Shown one piece after another: positions 1 to 9,740 of a stretch of DNA of 64,000 nucleotides. Source of the DNA: WVXP01 sp964348095 (lineage in GTDB: Bacteria; Desulfobacterota; BSN033; WVXP01); NCBI GenBank assembly GCA_964348095.1, contig CAYGBK010000011.1:1-64000 (forward strand), in the 5' to 3' direction. Each line of letters starts with the position of its first letter. Within the stretch, counting starts at the first letter, position 1. Position numbers and translations under genes: made by a program. A model generated the notes under the pieces. It ran no database searches. It worked only from the letters and a program-made list of their open reading frames with translations, and had not been told where the DNA came from.

Positions 1-390
1 CATGGGACCCTTCAGGGAACTCAGTGCCTCCCTGAGTTCGAGAAGTTTATTCAGCTCCGGTGTCTTCTTGGCAATGGCTTCCGGTTCGAAATCCTTGATG
101 GATTCGAATTTCAGTGAGAGGCTCATCTCTGCATCCGGATCTTCGGACAGTTTGTTGGGAACCGTTACATCAAGGTTGAGGTTTTGTCCCTTCAACACCT
201 CGTTAAAATTGTCCTTGTCGATGTTGATCGGCTCACGCTCCTCAACCATCCGATCGTCCGGGCGAAGTGTGAAATCGCCCATGACTAAAAGCTTGAGCGG
301 AAGCTCCACCTCTTCTTTGGCGTCTCCCGTGGCAGGCCGATACACAATGTTTACCCTCTCCTTTGGAGCAACGGATCCTTCTTTTGCCAT
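1..390 (-). CDS. tssB: T6SS contractile sheath small subunit TssB (partial)
   Basis: The ATG at 390 opens a frame that runs off the left edge, giving 130 codons of the N-terminal part. The protein starts MAKEGSVAPKERVNIVYRP and continues with LPLKLLVMGDF and a region rich in NKL and SLKF motifs, the usual start of the VipA/ImpB (TssB) family. TssB pairs with TssC to form the contractile sheath in the cytoplasm. It is the last gene of the minus-strand T6SS operon visible here, 68 bp after tssA; tssC would be expected just outside the window. Family assignment is secure; the C-terminus is not seen. Confidence 0.9.
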   Translation of the reverse strand, partial: MAKEGSVAPKERVNIVYRPATGDAKEEVELPLKLLVMGDFTLRPDDRMVEEREPINIDKDNFNEVLKGQNLNLDVTVPNKLSEDPDAEMSLSLKFESIKDFEPEAIAKKTPELNKLLELREALSSLKGPM

Positions 391-458
391 GACTTACCCC
401 CTTTTGCTAAATGATTGTGGAAGAATGAAACAAAACCCTAAGGATCATAGCTCGAACC

Positions 459-2057
459 TTATGACTTGCTCAGTTTCAGCGCCTCGGCCGGATCCAGTTT
501 GGCGATCTGGCTCAGCACGGCCTCAGCGTTACGTCTCAATGCTTTATCAGTGTGGTTGCTATAACCGCTCCAGACGACCTTGAGACCCTCCAGCGCCAAT
601 CGAGGATCCCAGTGTTCAAGCCTATAGGCTTCAATGTCTTTTAAGATCAGGTCAAGGTGCGGCAGTGCCATGTCAGTCCGCTTTGATCCGATCAACATCC
701 GGCACAGTGCCAAACGCCACATGAGCGCTTCTTTCTGTGAAAAGCAGTTTTTCAGCTCTGCCTGAAGCAACTGGACCGCATCGAGCAGTTTATTCTTCCT
801 GGCCAACGTGCGTGCCTTTTCGATGGTATCCGCCATACCCTCCTTTTCACCTTCACCTTTGCCGGGTTCCGGAATCTGTGCCGTATCGGTTGAGGCCGTG
901 GCCGATACCGATGCGATCCGTTTCAACCACCGCCGGGTTTCAGAATCCGCAAAAGGTGTCCCATCGGAGAACGTCAGATCCACCAGGCCGGGAAGGCGGT
1001 AAAGGAAGCAGGCGGTCTCCTGGCATACCGCTTCATGGGCGCTCTGATAGTCATTTCCCAGGTTGACGAGGGCTTCGGAGACGTAACGGTGCACATCAAA
1101 CCAGAAGAGGAATTGAGACAGCCGCTGCTCGGCCGACGTGATTAGGGCCCTCCAATTGCCGTTTCCCTTGAGATCTGTCAGCTCCTGACGAACCTGTGGC
1201 GGCGGTGGCGGAATCTGAGTGTGCCCGTTCGATTCCGGTGGAAGCGCTGATACCAGAGACCAGGCAGCAATTCTTCGACAGCGATAGGCTACGTCGTTTG
1301 TGGGATCTTTTTCAAGGAGAACAGCGGCAGCCTGCCGCAATGTCTGGAGCCCGGAGTTGATGACCTTTTGAGCATCCTCTTCCGTGGCAAGTGTTTCGGG
1401 TTCGGTTGGTGCCGGAGCAGCCTTGGGTGCTTCTTTTTCTGTTACCTTCTGGGGCTCAGGCGGTGGCGACGGTTGGGGTCGTTCGGCTGCCGGAGCGGCC
1501 TCAGGCTGAGGTTTCCCTTCGGACAATAAAGGAATCGTTTCAAGAGCTCGATGTATGGGCCGGAGCAGCAGTGGCTCCGGCAGATGTTGCTTCGTCAAGG
1601 TATCAATTTGTGCCAGGGTAGTGTTGATAGATTCCAATTTTTCCGGTGCAATAGGATCGGTCGTAACTCCTTTAAGGGCCGACTCTGTCTTCTCGATCCA
1701 CCATTCCAGTGCTCCCAGTCGGCCTCGCATCCGCTTTTTGGGCGGAAACAGGCCGTCCCAGTATTGATCGATAAGGTCGTGCATTAGCGTCAGCCCATCG
1801 GCCAACCCTTCCAGTTTCCGGATGTGAACTTGACCCACCGCCAAATAGCTTGCCACGAGAAGATCCTTAGACTTATGTGCCAGGATCGACGCCGCCAAAT
1901 CGCTCACTTTTCTCCAGTCAATACCGGCTGATGCCGAGGGCAAAGAGAGTTTATCGATTTCAGCCTGGAGCTGTTCATACTCGGGTTCATAGCGGACATC
2001 CGATCCCGTGGGTTGATCGGCTTGAATCGGGTCTTTCCCTAGGCTAGAAAGTTCCAT
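459..2057 (-). CDS. tssA: T6SS assembly protein TssA (VasJ type)
   Basis: A 532-residue protein with an N-terminal ImpA-type domain (about residues 10-135, with the GSDVRYEPEYEQLQAEI motif), a proline/glutamate-rich linker (about 180-225) and an alpha-helical C-terminal half of the VasJ type. TssA caps or primes the growing sheath and tail at the baseplate. It sits between tagF and tssB in the T6SS operon. The linker is low in complexity, so its length may vary between relatives. Start at ATG 2057. The subtype (VasJ C-terminus rather than the short dodecameric form) is inferred from length and layout. Confidence 0.88.
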   Translation of the reverse strand: MELSSLGKDPIQADQPTGSDVRYEPEYEQLQAEIDKLSLPSASAGIDWRKVSDLAASILAHKSKDLLVASYLAVGQVHIRKLEGLADGLTLMHDLIDQYWDGLFPPKKRMRGRLGALEWWIEKTESALKGVTTDPIAPEKLESINTTLAQIDTLTKQHLPEPLLLRPIHRALETIPLLSEGKPQPEAAPAAERPQPSPPPEPQKVTEKEAPKAAPAPTEPETLATEEDAQKVINSGLQTLRQAAAVLLEKDPTNDVAYRCRRIAAWSLVSALPPESNGHTQIPPPPPQVRQELTDLKGNGNWRALITSAEQRLSQFLFWFDVHRYVSEALVNLGNDYQSAHEAVCQETACFLYRLPGLVDLTFSDGTPFADSETRRWLKRIASVSATASTDTAQIPEPGKGEGEKEGMADTIEKARTLARKNKLLDAVQLLQAELKNCFSQKEALMWRLALCRMLIGSKRTDMALPHLDLILKDIEAYRLEHWDPRLALEGLKVVWSGYSNHTDKALRRNAEAVLSQIAKLDPAEALKLSKS

Positions 2058-2151
2058 TCACAGTTTCCCAAAATTCAAACGTTACACACGGTGATTCTCG
2101 AGCAGCAGTGAGAATCGAACACCCGTCGTTGAGCGGCACAGGGCCTCGCGT

Positions 2152-2919
2152 CTAGGAAATGGACCACAGCCGGACGAAATCATTCGCATTCAAGGACCGT
2201 TTGAACACAGCGAGATAGGATCTTTCTGGAAGACCACCCACAAACATCGAGCTGGGCACGATCTTACCGCTGGCCTTCAACGCACGGCTCCAATCAATAA
2301 CGAGCCCGAGAAAATCGTCGGTCTCGTTATTGTCGAGGCATAGACAGAATTCTCCGTGAGCTAAAAGCGCGTCGACCCCTTTTTTGAAACCATTGCCGCT
2401 CCTTATGAGACTCCCCTCGTAAGAGGACATGTCTGGAGTACCGGGGTTTAGCCGCCGACTGTCACCATCAGACCAATCAGGAGACGGCATGCCAACACTT
2501 TTCAGATCGACTTCAAGCTGGTGCAAATCTTTGAACCGCCTCGTGATTAAATACTCGACCTGGGCCCAGACACCATCAAACACAGCGGGTAGAAGATCCC
2601 AGTGGTCTTTCCATTCTGGAAGCTCGCCGACACCCATGACCGTTAATGGATAAGGGCGACCGAGGCTGTCACTGCTGTCGCGGCAGACGCCGCAAGCGAT
2701 AGTATCTTTTTTCATCCCTTGAGACCAAAAGCGCCAGGAATGGAGGTGCTTCTGTTCAGTTTTGGTTGACAGAAGTTTCTGGTATCCGGCTTCGAGCCAT
2801 CCAAAAAATGCTTTGGCAATCGAATCACTTCCGCCGATCTGAAAATAGTCCGATGCGGCGGGATGCTTTCCGTAGGCAGTCCATTCCCAGTTTATTTTCG
2901 TTCTTGTCAATCCCAGCAT
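2152..2919 (-). CDS. tagF: T6SS-associated protein TagF
   Basis: A 255-residue protein with the TagF/ImpM signature: an N-terminal WTAYGKHPAASDYFQ segment, matching the GK-P--GDF pattern of the family, then SLGRPYPLTVMG in the middle. TagF proteins repress T6SS activity after translation in Pseudomonas and Agrobacterium, often through the FHA protein. The gene overlaps the 3' end of tssM by 13 bp, which suggests translational coupling. A TTG codon at 2910 could serve as an alternative start with a 4-bp overlap. There is no PppA phosphatase fusion of the kind seen in some TagF proteins. Confidence 0.82.
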   Translation of the reverse strand: MLGLTRTKINWEWTAYGKHPAASDYFQIGGSDSIAKAFFGWLEAGYQKLLSTKTEQKHLHSWRFWSQGMKKDTIACGVCRDSSDSLGRPYPLTVMGVGELPEWKDHWDLLPAVFDGVWAQVEYLITRRFKDLHQLEVDLKSVGMPSPDWSDGDSRRLNPGTPDMSSYEGSLIRSGNGFKKGVDALLAHGEFCLCLDNNETDDFLGLVIDWSRALKASGKIVPSSMFVGGLPERSYLAVFKRSLNANDFVRLWSIS

Positions 2920-5900
2920 GCGACAATTCTCTCTGGTACCCTTCCGGGATCGGTTCGAAGAAGTCTCAGCACCGGACCGTGCCCTTGGAAACGGTACCGG
3001 GCTGTTATGTTTCGAATCCCCATCCGTTTCAGATCAGCTTCTTCGTCCGGGAATTCACTGCGATTGAAGGTGCGCACGCCTGTCTCAAAATCCTTCAAAA
3101 AACTCGCAAATGCGAGATTCCCGCCGTATCTCTTGGTCAAAACCAGCTTAGCGATTTTGATCCTGAAAACGACATCACCGCAGTCTTTTGGCGACCACTT
3201 GAAGCGTTTCCTGACCGGGTAGTTTAGATTCACCAACTCCAGCGTTTTGTCGGCACATTGCATTTCCAGTTCGGTGGCGTGCGGTATCACTGAAGCCCCT
3301 TTATTGGTGCCGGTCGGTTCGCCTTTTATGGTGACCGTGTAACTGGCCTGGACCGGTCGCGCCGATGTGGTCCCCCTGTTTAAAAATGAAAAAAAGTAAC
3401 TGTCAAAAGGCACGGTTTGCCCCATGACTTCCTTAGGATAGAAGCCTTTTTTAAGGCTGCTGGTAACAAATGGTCCGGCAGTTTCTTTGACAAACTTGAT
3501 GGCATGGCCGGGTTGACTCCAGAGAAGTTCGATGAGTTTATTCCTATCGGATACACCCTGTACCTCCAAAAGAACCTCTCTTTCCCACATCTTTTGCAGC
3601 TCGCACGCGGCTTCTCTGGAAACAAACGTCAGGAAATAGTCAAGGGGCCCCTGCACCAGTTCCCAAAACAGTTCTTGATCCGGCCCGGGGCTGGCCATAG
3701 CGGATCTGAGTTCATCCAAAGCTCTCCATCCCGCAAAATAGGGGGTTTTGCTCGTGGCTGGGTCCTCATTGTAGATGGCTGCCGCCGTCTGGTGTGCCGT
3801 TTCACGGGACGTGGAAACCAGGGCGATTTCTGCCAGGGCATCGAGATAATCCCGCAACGCCTGAGCGGCAATGAGCCTCGATTCTAATCCCCCGGCTTTT
3901 GACCCGGTTTGCTTTTCAAGTTTAGCAAGCTTCTTTTCCACTTTCTGAGCTGCTTTCTTGAGGATCCCTGGAACTTCACCTGTACCTTCTTTCAGCTTTC
4001 CAGCCTTAGCCGTTGTTGCCTTGAAATCGTAAACGAGCTGGAGCCAAGGCGGCAGTTCCGGTTTCTCGGCGAGGGGCTTTGTCTCTTCGGCGACGCGATC
4101 CAGCAGGGAGAAATACGGATTTTGATCGGTCCCCATCGATGACGCTGCCTGGCGCCATTCTGCTTTCCCCTTAAGCCGATCGGATCCATGCGGAAATGCG
4201 AGCACAAAGTCACGCCAGGCATTGAAATATGCCTTCCGGTACCACGTTTGAAATTCCAATTTCTTGCCGGCAATGATCAAAGGATCGACAAGGGCGGATT
4301 CGATCTCCTTTAGAAAAGAATCGATCTTCGCTCGTCCCCTAAGGGAAAAGGCCGGAGCGACTCTTTTTTCGTCCTTGGCCGCCAGACTTCCTCCCCAAAA
4401 ATCCTCCATGCCGAGATAAGAAAGGGATGGATCCAGATTTGTCCAGGCGATAATCCAATTCAAATTGGTGTTTTTCAATGTCAGGATGTGTTTCAACAAG
4501 ATCCGCAGTTCGTTCATCTCCTGATTTAGAACATTGGTATCCTCACGCCAGAGAATGTAATAAATGTAGAGATCCGCAAGCTTTTGTTCGACCTCAGGGA
4601 TAACCTCTTGGCCGGCTGCCTGCAACGTATGTTCATAAGACGGCTGAGGCCTGGCTCTGAGGGCCTCTAGTTGTCCATCTTCCAGCCGGACACGCAAAAG
4701 ATTGATGCGCCGAACGACGTGGGCCACGTGTGCACCGATGATCTCTTGAGGTGTAGTATCTGAAAAGCGCGTTACTGTCTCGGCCATTCTCTCGTTCTGA
4801 TTGAGCAGGAAACCGTCGTAGAACTGTTTAGAGTATTTTGCTTTAAGTTCGCCCTCAACTTCTCTGCTTTGAAATAATCCGAACCGGGGAAGCCACCATC
4901 CTCGGTTCTGTTTTTCCACTTTGAGAAGTGCCTGAAGATATTGATTCAAGCCGATCACATCGGCGACGATTTCGCCTTGCAAAACGACCGGTTTGGAAGC
5001 CTCCTTTGATACTTCCCGCATGATTAACAGATTTCTGGCAAAGGAAAAACTCAGCAAACCGCAAATGGCAATGCCTACAGCTAACCACGCTGCCAGGCCG
5101 AGATGTTCCGTTAGTCTGCTCCACTCCAGCCTCCGCTGGGTGGGCGCAAACAGGCCTCTGTCAGCAGGCATTATGCGAGAGAAGAAGTCGTGCAGGAATA
5201 ATCCCTTACTGGTTCCCGGCAGAACTTCCCGCTCATCGATCAGGCCGAGTTCTTTGAGAAAGTGGGAGTATGGGCTACCCTCCTGTTTTCCGCTGCTGAA
5301 GAAAAGCCCTCTCAGTATCGGTGTCTCCTGATAGGGGCTCTCCTGAAAGGCCGCCTTCATAAAACTGCTCAGCCCGGGCCCTAATCCTTCGAACTCCTCT
5401 GGAAAGAGGAGGAGGCCCGAATCAACCGTTTTCGATCGGGATTTATGGAAAAGGAGCAGCCGCAGGTCTCTCAATCGCTGGGTGAGGGAGTGAATGGAAT
5501 TTGATGTGAAGGATTCAGCATCACTCGAAAGGTCTTGGTTGACCATGCCCATGGCCTGAGCGAGTGTATCTTCAGGCAAGTTGTCGCAGAACGTCGTCAT
5601 CCCTTGAATCAAATCGCACTTTGTCACCAAAACATAGACCGGAAACTTAGCTCCAAGCACCCGCATTAGCTCATCAATGCGACGGCGGATGCTTCGGCCC
5701 TCTTCCTCCAGTTCATCGGACCCAGAGGAAACCAGCCTATCCGCAGCAATAGTCACAACCAGTCCGTTTAGGGGTTCCTTTTTCCGAAACTTGCCCAGCA
5801 ACCGCAGAAATCTCTGCCACTCGTCCCTGTCGCGGCCCTCGTCGACTGGAATGGCATATCTGCCAGCGGTGTCAAGGATAACGGCCTGCTCGAAAAACCA

Positions 5901-6380
5901 CCAGTCACAATTCCGGGTACCGGAAATTCCGGAGGTTCGGCGAATTTCGACGAAAGGCGAAGATAACCGGGCGCTTTGAATCGCCGTGGTTTTTCCCGAA
6001 CCGCTCTCGCCAATCACCAGATACCAGGGCAGGACGTACAATGGATTCCCGTATGTCCTCAAGTGGGACTTTCTGAGCGCGGTGACCGCCTCCCTCCATC
6101 GATCCTGCAGCTCCCGTGAGACGTCTTTCTCCTTGTCACCCAGAGTCTTCCGGTAGGCTTCATCCTGCTCAATGACCTGCTGCACAAAGCGCTGTTCTCT
6201 TTGCCTGAGCAGAATTCGCCGTAGCAGAATCAGGCCGAGGACCAGACCCACGAGACCCACCAGAATGAAAACACCCACCCACCACGCCCAGCCTAGGCTG
6301 AGGACGATCCATAATACCAGGCCGGTAACAACCAGTGCGGCCAGGACAAGAAGCAGTATTTTAAGAATCTTTGGGACCAT
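2907..6380 (-). CDS. tssM: T6SS inner-membrane protein TssM (IcmF)
   Basis: An 1157-residue protein. Two membrane segments lie in residues 5-53 and a third at about 427-447. A cytoplasmic GTPase-like domain carries an intact Walker A motif (GESGSGKT, 124-131), a DTAG motif at 170-173 and TKCD at 253-256. The large periplasmic part follows. TssM joins TssL and TssJ to form the transenvelope complex that anchors the T6SS to the cell wall. The intact Walker A implies the nucleotide-binding form. Operon position: directly after tssL (9-bp gap) and overlapping tagF. Confidence 0.95.
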   Translation of the reverse strand: MVPKILKILLLVLAALVVTGLVLWIVLSLGWAWWVGVFILVGLVGLVLGLILLRRILLRQREQRFVQQVIEQDEAYRKTLGDKEKDVSRELQDRWREAVTALRKSHLRTYGNPLYVLPWYLVIGESGSGKTTAIQSARLSSPFVEIRRTSGISGTRNCDWWFFEQAVILDTAGRYAIPVDEGRDRDEWQRFLRLLGKFRKKEPLNGLVVTIAADRLVSSGSDELEEEGRSIRRRIDELMRVLGAKFPVYVLVTKCDLIQGMTTFCDNLPEDTLAQAMGMVNQDLSSDAESFTSNSIHSLTQRLRDLRLLLFHKSRSKTVDSGLLLFPEEFEGLGPGLSSFMKAAFQESPYQETPILRGLFFSSGKQEGSPYSHFLKELGLIDEREVLPGTSKGLFLHDFFSRIMPADRGLFAPTQRRLEWSRLTEHLGLAAWLAVGIAICGLLSFSFARNLLIMREVSKEASKPVVLQGEIVADVIGLNQYLQALLKVEKQNRGWWLPRFGLFQSREVEGELKAKYSKQFYDGFLLNQNERMAETVTRFSDTTPQEIIGAHVAHVVRRINLLRVRLEDGQLEALRARPQPSYEHTLQAAGQEVIPEVEQKLADLYIYYILWREDTNVLNQEMNELRILLKHILTLKNTNLNWIIAWTNLDPSLSYLGMEDFWGGSLAAKDEKRVAPAFSLRGRAKIDSFLKEIESALVDPLIIAGKKLEFQTWYRKAYFNAWRDFVLAFPHGSDRLKGKAEWRQAASSMGTDQNPYFSLLDRVAEETKPLAEKPELPPWLQLVYDFKATTAKAGKLKEGTGEVPGILKKAAQKVEKKLAKLEKQTGSKAGGLESRLIAAQALRDYLDALAEIALVSTSRETAHQTAAAIYNEDPATSKTPYFAGWRALDELRSAMASPGPDQELFWELVQGPLDYFLTFVSREAACELQKMWEREVLLEVQGVSDRNKLIELLWSQPGHAIKFVKETAGPFVTSSLKKGFYPKEVMGQTVPFDSYFFSFLNRGTTSARPVQASYTVTIKGEPTGTNKGASVIPHATELEMQCADKTLELVNLNYPVRKRFKWSPKDCGDVVFRIKIAKLVLTKRYGGNLAFASFLKDFETGVRTFNRSEFPDEEADLKRMGIRNITARYRFQGHGPVLRLLRTDPGRVPERIVACWD

Positions 6381-6389
6381 TTGCTGTGT

Positions 6390-7067
6390 TTACGGCATCG
6401 CGCCGAGTAAGTTCTCGCCGATATTGCTCAAAATAAAGCGAAAGATGAGAAACAAAGCAGCAAAGAGCACAACGGGGAAAACAATACCCAAGAGGGTAAT
6501 CGGAGAAAACTCTCGCCCACGCCGTTGGGGTTTCATCTCATCAACCTGCTGAGGATAGGCTTCCGCAAAGAGGCGGCCTCCGTCCAAGGTGGGAAGCCCC
6601 ACGGAACTGCCCAGCAGAACTTTCAGATTCGAAGTTTTCAGTTGCTCAAGCAGAAAATCATCGCCCTCATGGACATAGCGACCGGTAAATCCCATGGCAA
6701 GACACAGGTAATAGACCTCCCGCACGTCATTCTGATGGGGGCCCAGTGTATTCAGCCGGTTGAAAAAAAGCTCACCAGCATCGGCGGTCTGAAAATGAAG
6801 ACGTTGAAGCTGGTGTCGCTGCCACTGGTCTTTCTCATTCCACGGAGAATTCAGGATCACTTCATCAATCCATGAAAAAATGGCGAATCGCGCATGGTCA
6901 CAATCTTCCTTGGCTATACCTCTCTTCTCCAGACAGGCATCGGCCTGGGAAACAAGGCGATCGATATCGACATTCACCTGGTCAAAGGCAGGCTGCCGTG
7001 TTTTCACCGTTTTCAAGAAATAGGCGACGTAAGCCAGGATTTCCATAAAACAGTCGACAATTCGCAC
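6390..7067 (-). CDS. tssL: T6SS membrane protein TssL (DotU)
   Basis: A 225-residue protein with the DotU motif region (FAIFSWIDEVILNSPW) and a single C-terminal membrane anchor at about residues 193-215. There is no OmpA-like peptidoglycan-binding extension, so this is the short form of TssL. It binds TssM in the inner membrane and contacts the baseplate through TssK. The start is GTG at 7067, only 2 bp after the tssK stop, with GGAG about 9 bases upstream; an internal ATG (residue 8) would shorten the conserved N-terminus slightly. Confidence 0.92.
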   Translation of the reverse strand: MRIVDCFMEILAYVAYFLKTVKTRQPAFDQVNVDIDRLVSQADACLEKRGIAKEDCDHARFAIFSWIDEVILNSPWNEKDQWQRHQLQRLHFQTADAGELFFNRLNTLGPHQNDVREVYYLCLAMGFTGRYVHEGDDFLLEQLKTSNLKVLLGSSVGLPTLDGGRLFAEAYPQQVDEMKPQRRGREFSPITLLGIVFPVVLFAALFLIFRFILSNIGENLLGAMP

Positions 7068-7069
7068 GG

Positions 7070-8455
7070 CTAGGTTCTCCCCACAACCATTAGCTCAACT
7101 TTCAGATCCTCCGGGGCCGTATCCCAGTATAAAGCAATGTTTTGGCCCTGCTGAACCTGCGCCCATTGGTCACCGTGATGATCAACCTGGCAATAGATTG
7201 CGCGGGCTCTGCGGGGCAGTTCCTGGGGTGGATCGGAGAGATGCTCCATTTTTATTCCGGGAAGGGCCTGGGCAATCAGGAGCGGTAATGATTCCCTTGA
7301 GCTCAATTTGGAAATGGTCCCCAGAGCCTTCAGCACGGATTGGGGATCCGTCTCTGTCTCAAAAACCAGATAGAACCGGTTTCGGCCCTCGAATATCGCC
7401 GGCGGCAGCTCCGCAGCATAATAGGTTCCGTCGTACAGAAGTTGGATGACATATTCGGGCCCAGCAGTTATCTCGTCCAGGAGTTGCGTTATCATTGCAC
7501 TGGCCCCGGCAAAACACTCCCCAAGGTTTCGGTGATCATAATCCAACACGCTCCGACTCTCATCCGCCATTTGCCCCATGACATCGACTTGCTCTGAAAA
7601 GGCGGAGAGTTCACCGATTATCTGTCTCAAGACCCCATAGACGGTCCAGGGATGGACGTGGTTGGAAGCCAGCGCGTGCTCCAGGAGGGGAATGTAGCGA
7701 TTCAGGGACCTGAGTGCCAACACATACACCGTATCCCTTGCCCCGAATTCGGCCGTATGAATCCCCCGGTCCCGCTTGTAGGATTCCAGCTGGCGGCCGC
7801 GGGACGCGATTTGATCCTTGATATCCGTAAGCAGCCTCAAGAGGATTTCCGAACTCTTGATGGTAAGGGCGGGGGGAATGAATTTTTCGGAAAGGGCAAC
7901 GCGCTCACCCATTCTTTCCAGCTGCGCAGCCGGGATGAGATGATACTCCCCGAGCTGATCTTTTTCGGTCTCCCAGAAAACCTTCAGGACGTGGTATAAC
8001 CGCTGAACCTGAGCCGCCGGACCATTCTGATGCAAATCCCGAGTTTCTTCAGGGTCAACCGATGTGACGAACCGGGTATTGACTTCGGCAAGATCGCTCA
8101 GGCGCGGCAGCACGGTAACGTTTTCCCCGGATTCGTTCCATTTTTTTATCCCGATATAAACGGTAAAGGGTTGGCCGCCCTCGACCCAGGCCTCATCGAA
8201 GGAACGAGCCTCGACAATCGCATTGCCTGGTATGGCGACAAAGGTCATGTCCGGGAATATGAAGCTCCCTTTCAGCAGATTGAACGTCCGGTTGTCCAAG
8301 GCGGCTGCCTGGACTTCCATTTTTCCGACGCCCCAGGGATAGGGGCAGAGATAACTGTACACGGGTGTCAGGAGGGATTGAACATGCAAATCCGCCAGCT
8401 GCAGATGTTGAGGCTGCAAAAAAAGGCCTTGATGCCAAAAAAGTGGTCGCTCCAT
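7070..8455 (-). CDS. tssK: T6SS baseplate protein TssK
   Basis: A 461-residue TssK protein, beginning MERPLFWHQGLFLQPQHLQ, the typical W-GLFL-PQHFQ opening of the family, and of normal family length (about 440-460). TssK forms trimers in the cytoplasm that link the baseplate to the TssJLM membrane complex. It lies between tssJ (18-bp gap) and tssL (2-bp gap), the usual KL(M) order. Confidence 0.94.
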   Translation of the reverse strand: MERPLFWHQGLFLQPQHLQLADLHVQSLLTPVYSYLCPYPWGVGKMEVQAAALDNRTFNLLKGSFIFPDMTFVAIPGNAIVEARSFDEAWVEGGQPFTVYIGIKKWNESGENVTVLPRLSDLAEVNTRFVTSVDPEETRDLHQNGPAAQVQRLYHVLKVFWETEKDQLGEYHLIPAAQLERMGERVALSEKFIPPALTIKSSEILLRLLTDIKDQIASRGRQLESYKRDRGIHTAEFGARDTVYVLALRSLNRYIPLLEHALASNHVHPWTVYGVLRQIIGELSAFSEQVDVMGQMADESRSVLDYDHRNLGECFAGASAMITQLLDEITAGPEYVIQLLYDGTYYAAELPPAIFEGRNRFYLVFETETDPQSVLKALGTISKLSSRESLPLLIAQALPGIKMEHLSDPPQELPRRARAIYCQVDHHGDQWAQVQQGQNIALYWDTAPEDLKVELMVVGRT

Positions 8456-8473
8456 AGTGAGATACCTTTTCGC

Positions 8474-8992
8474 CTATTGAATTTGCTGAGGTCCCAATCT
8501 GAGATCGATCTCCAGGGACCCCAGTTTTTTTCTTTTGGTGCGCTTGATAATCCCCTTTTTCTCGATGACAACCGGGATTTCAAAGAGCCGCACTATTCTC
8601 TCTCGTTCAATGAGGTAATAGCCGGCTGCGACTCCGACATAGGTCGCATCTTGGGCCCGGTCCAAATTGAACGTGGTATTTTGCCCGGGCTGGACGATTA
8701 ATTTCTTGGCCCCGGCCACACTGGCGTCGAAAAGACCGCATTCCAGGAGCCGATAGAGTCCCTCCTCATCACCGGTAAGCTGATTAAACGCGTTGGGATC
8801 TTTGAGCTGATAGACACACACCAGGAGAGTATGCGGTTTGCCCTCACTGAGGTTCAATTGGGGATCGGCCTTTACATGGATTGTGATTGCGTCTTCCTCG
8901 TATTCCAATTCAGGCGCTGGAAGCTGTTTAGACGCACAGGACCAAACCAGAAGAACCATCAACAATGGACTCAATGTGACGAGTTTTCTCAA
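8474..8992 (-). CDS. tssJ: T6SS outer-membrane lipoprotein TssJ
   Basis: A 172-residue secreted lipoprotein. The signal sequence ends at a lipobox with Cys19 (LLVWSC). The mature part has the TssJ/SciN transthyretin-like fold signature, with LLVCVYQLKDPNAFNQL in the N-terminal half and a basic C-terminal strand. TssJ anchors the periplasmic arm of TssM to the outer membrane. Start is TTG at 8992, supported by a strong GGAGG Shine-Dalgarno sequence 7 bases upstream. Confidence 0.9.
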   Translation of the reverse strand: MRKLVTLSPLLMVLLVWSCASKQLPAPELEYEEDAITIHVKADPQLNLSEGKPHTLLVCVYQLKDPNAFNQLTGDEEGLYRLLECGLFDASVAGAKKLIVQPGQNTTFNLDRAQDATYVGVAAGYYLIERERIVRLFEIPVVIEKKGIIKRTKRKKLGSLEIDLRLGPQQIQ

Positions 8993-9004
8993 TTGTCTCC
9001 CTCC

Positions 9005-9736
9005 TCATTGTAAGAATAGCTTTTGACAATTGTTTTCAAATTCCCTCAGGAGCTCCTCCATAAAGCGCCCGGAGTCAAACCAATTCTTAAAAGCCTTGTA
9101 TTTTTCAGCATACAGTTCAAACCGACCGGGCTTGCGCAGGCGTCCGAACTTGAAACCGCCGCCGGGAGAAGGAGCAATCCGTTCCGGATCAAGTTCAACA
9201 AGAATCTCCTTCACTTTCTTCTCTGCTGCGATCTTAAATGCCTGTTGCGCCGTGAGAAACGCCTTGTTAATCTGGCCCAGATAGCTTTCTAGGGATCTTG
9301 CTTGATCCTCCCCTTCCAGGTGGAAACCGATCATCTGCCGAATCGTTTCGATCCCCTCACGTTGGCCCAAGAAGGTCATGTTGATGACACCCACCAGCTG
9401 ATTCAGCATATCAAATATCGTATTCAGGGAATCGGCGAGCCGTTGCAAAAGCTCGGCAGAGGAAAGGTCGGCCTGGGAGACTTTTTTCCCCAGAAGGAAG
9501 GAGAAAATCCGGGTCAGAACCTCCTGATCTACAATGACATCTTCGGCTGGCAAGGCACGAGTGGCTTCAAATTGACTCGCCAGTTCGCCCACAATTTTCA
9601 TTTTTTCATCACGTGGTACCCCCATGAGGGAGCTCTCGAGAAATTCTTCGATGCGATCGTCAGCCTGCAACCTGTCCGATGCGTGTATCTCACGGATTTG
9701 TTTCGCCAGCTGGCCCAATTCCGGTTGCCCGTCCAT
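9005..9736 (-). CDS. T6SS FHA-C-terminal-domain protein without an FHA domain
   Basis: A 243-residue, mostly helical protein. Its last 150 residues match the C-terminal domain found behind the FHA domain in TagH/Fha1-type T6SS proteins (SLLGKKVSQADL near residue 80, then GFKFGRLRKPGRFELYAEKY and an F-ELLREFE-NCQKLF end). No FHA fold (no GR-----S--H pattern) precedes it. In TagH proteins the FHA domain binds phosphothreonine partners to switch the T6SS on. The ATG at 9736 is preferred over 9772: it has AAGGAG 9 bases upstream and avoids overlap with the preceding gene. Role inferred from domain and operon position. Confidence 0.7.
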   Translation of the reverse strand: MDGQPELGQLAKQIREIHASDRLQADDRIEEFLESSLMGVPRDEKMKIVGELASQFEATRALPAEDVIVDQEVLTRIFSFLLGKKVSQADLSSAELLQRLADSLNTIFDMLNQLVGVINMTFLGQREGIETIRQMIGFHLEGEDQARSLESYLGQINKAFLTAQQAFKIAAEKKVKEILVELDPERIAPSPGGGFKFGRLRKPGRFELYAEKYKAFKNWFDSGRFMEELLREFENNCQKLFLQ

Positions 9737-9740
9737 TGTC

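Noticed and set aside
2..583. 193-codon plus-strand frame at the left edge
   Set aside because: It is antisense to tssB and the end of tssA, has no recognisable family and only mirrors their codon use.
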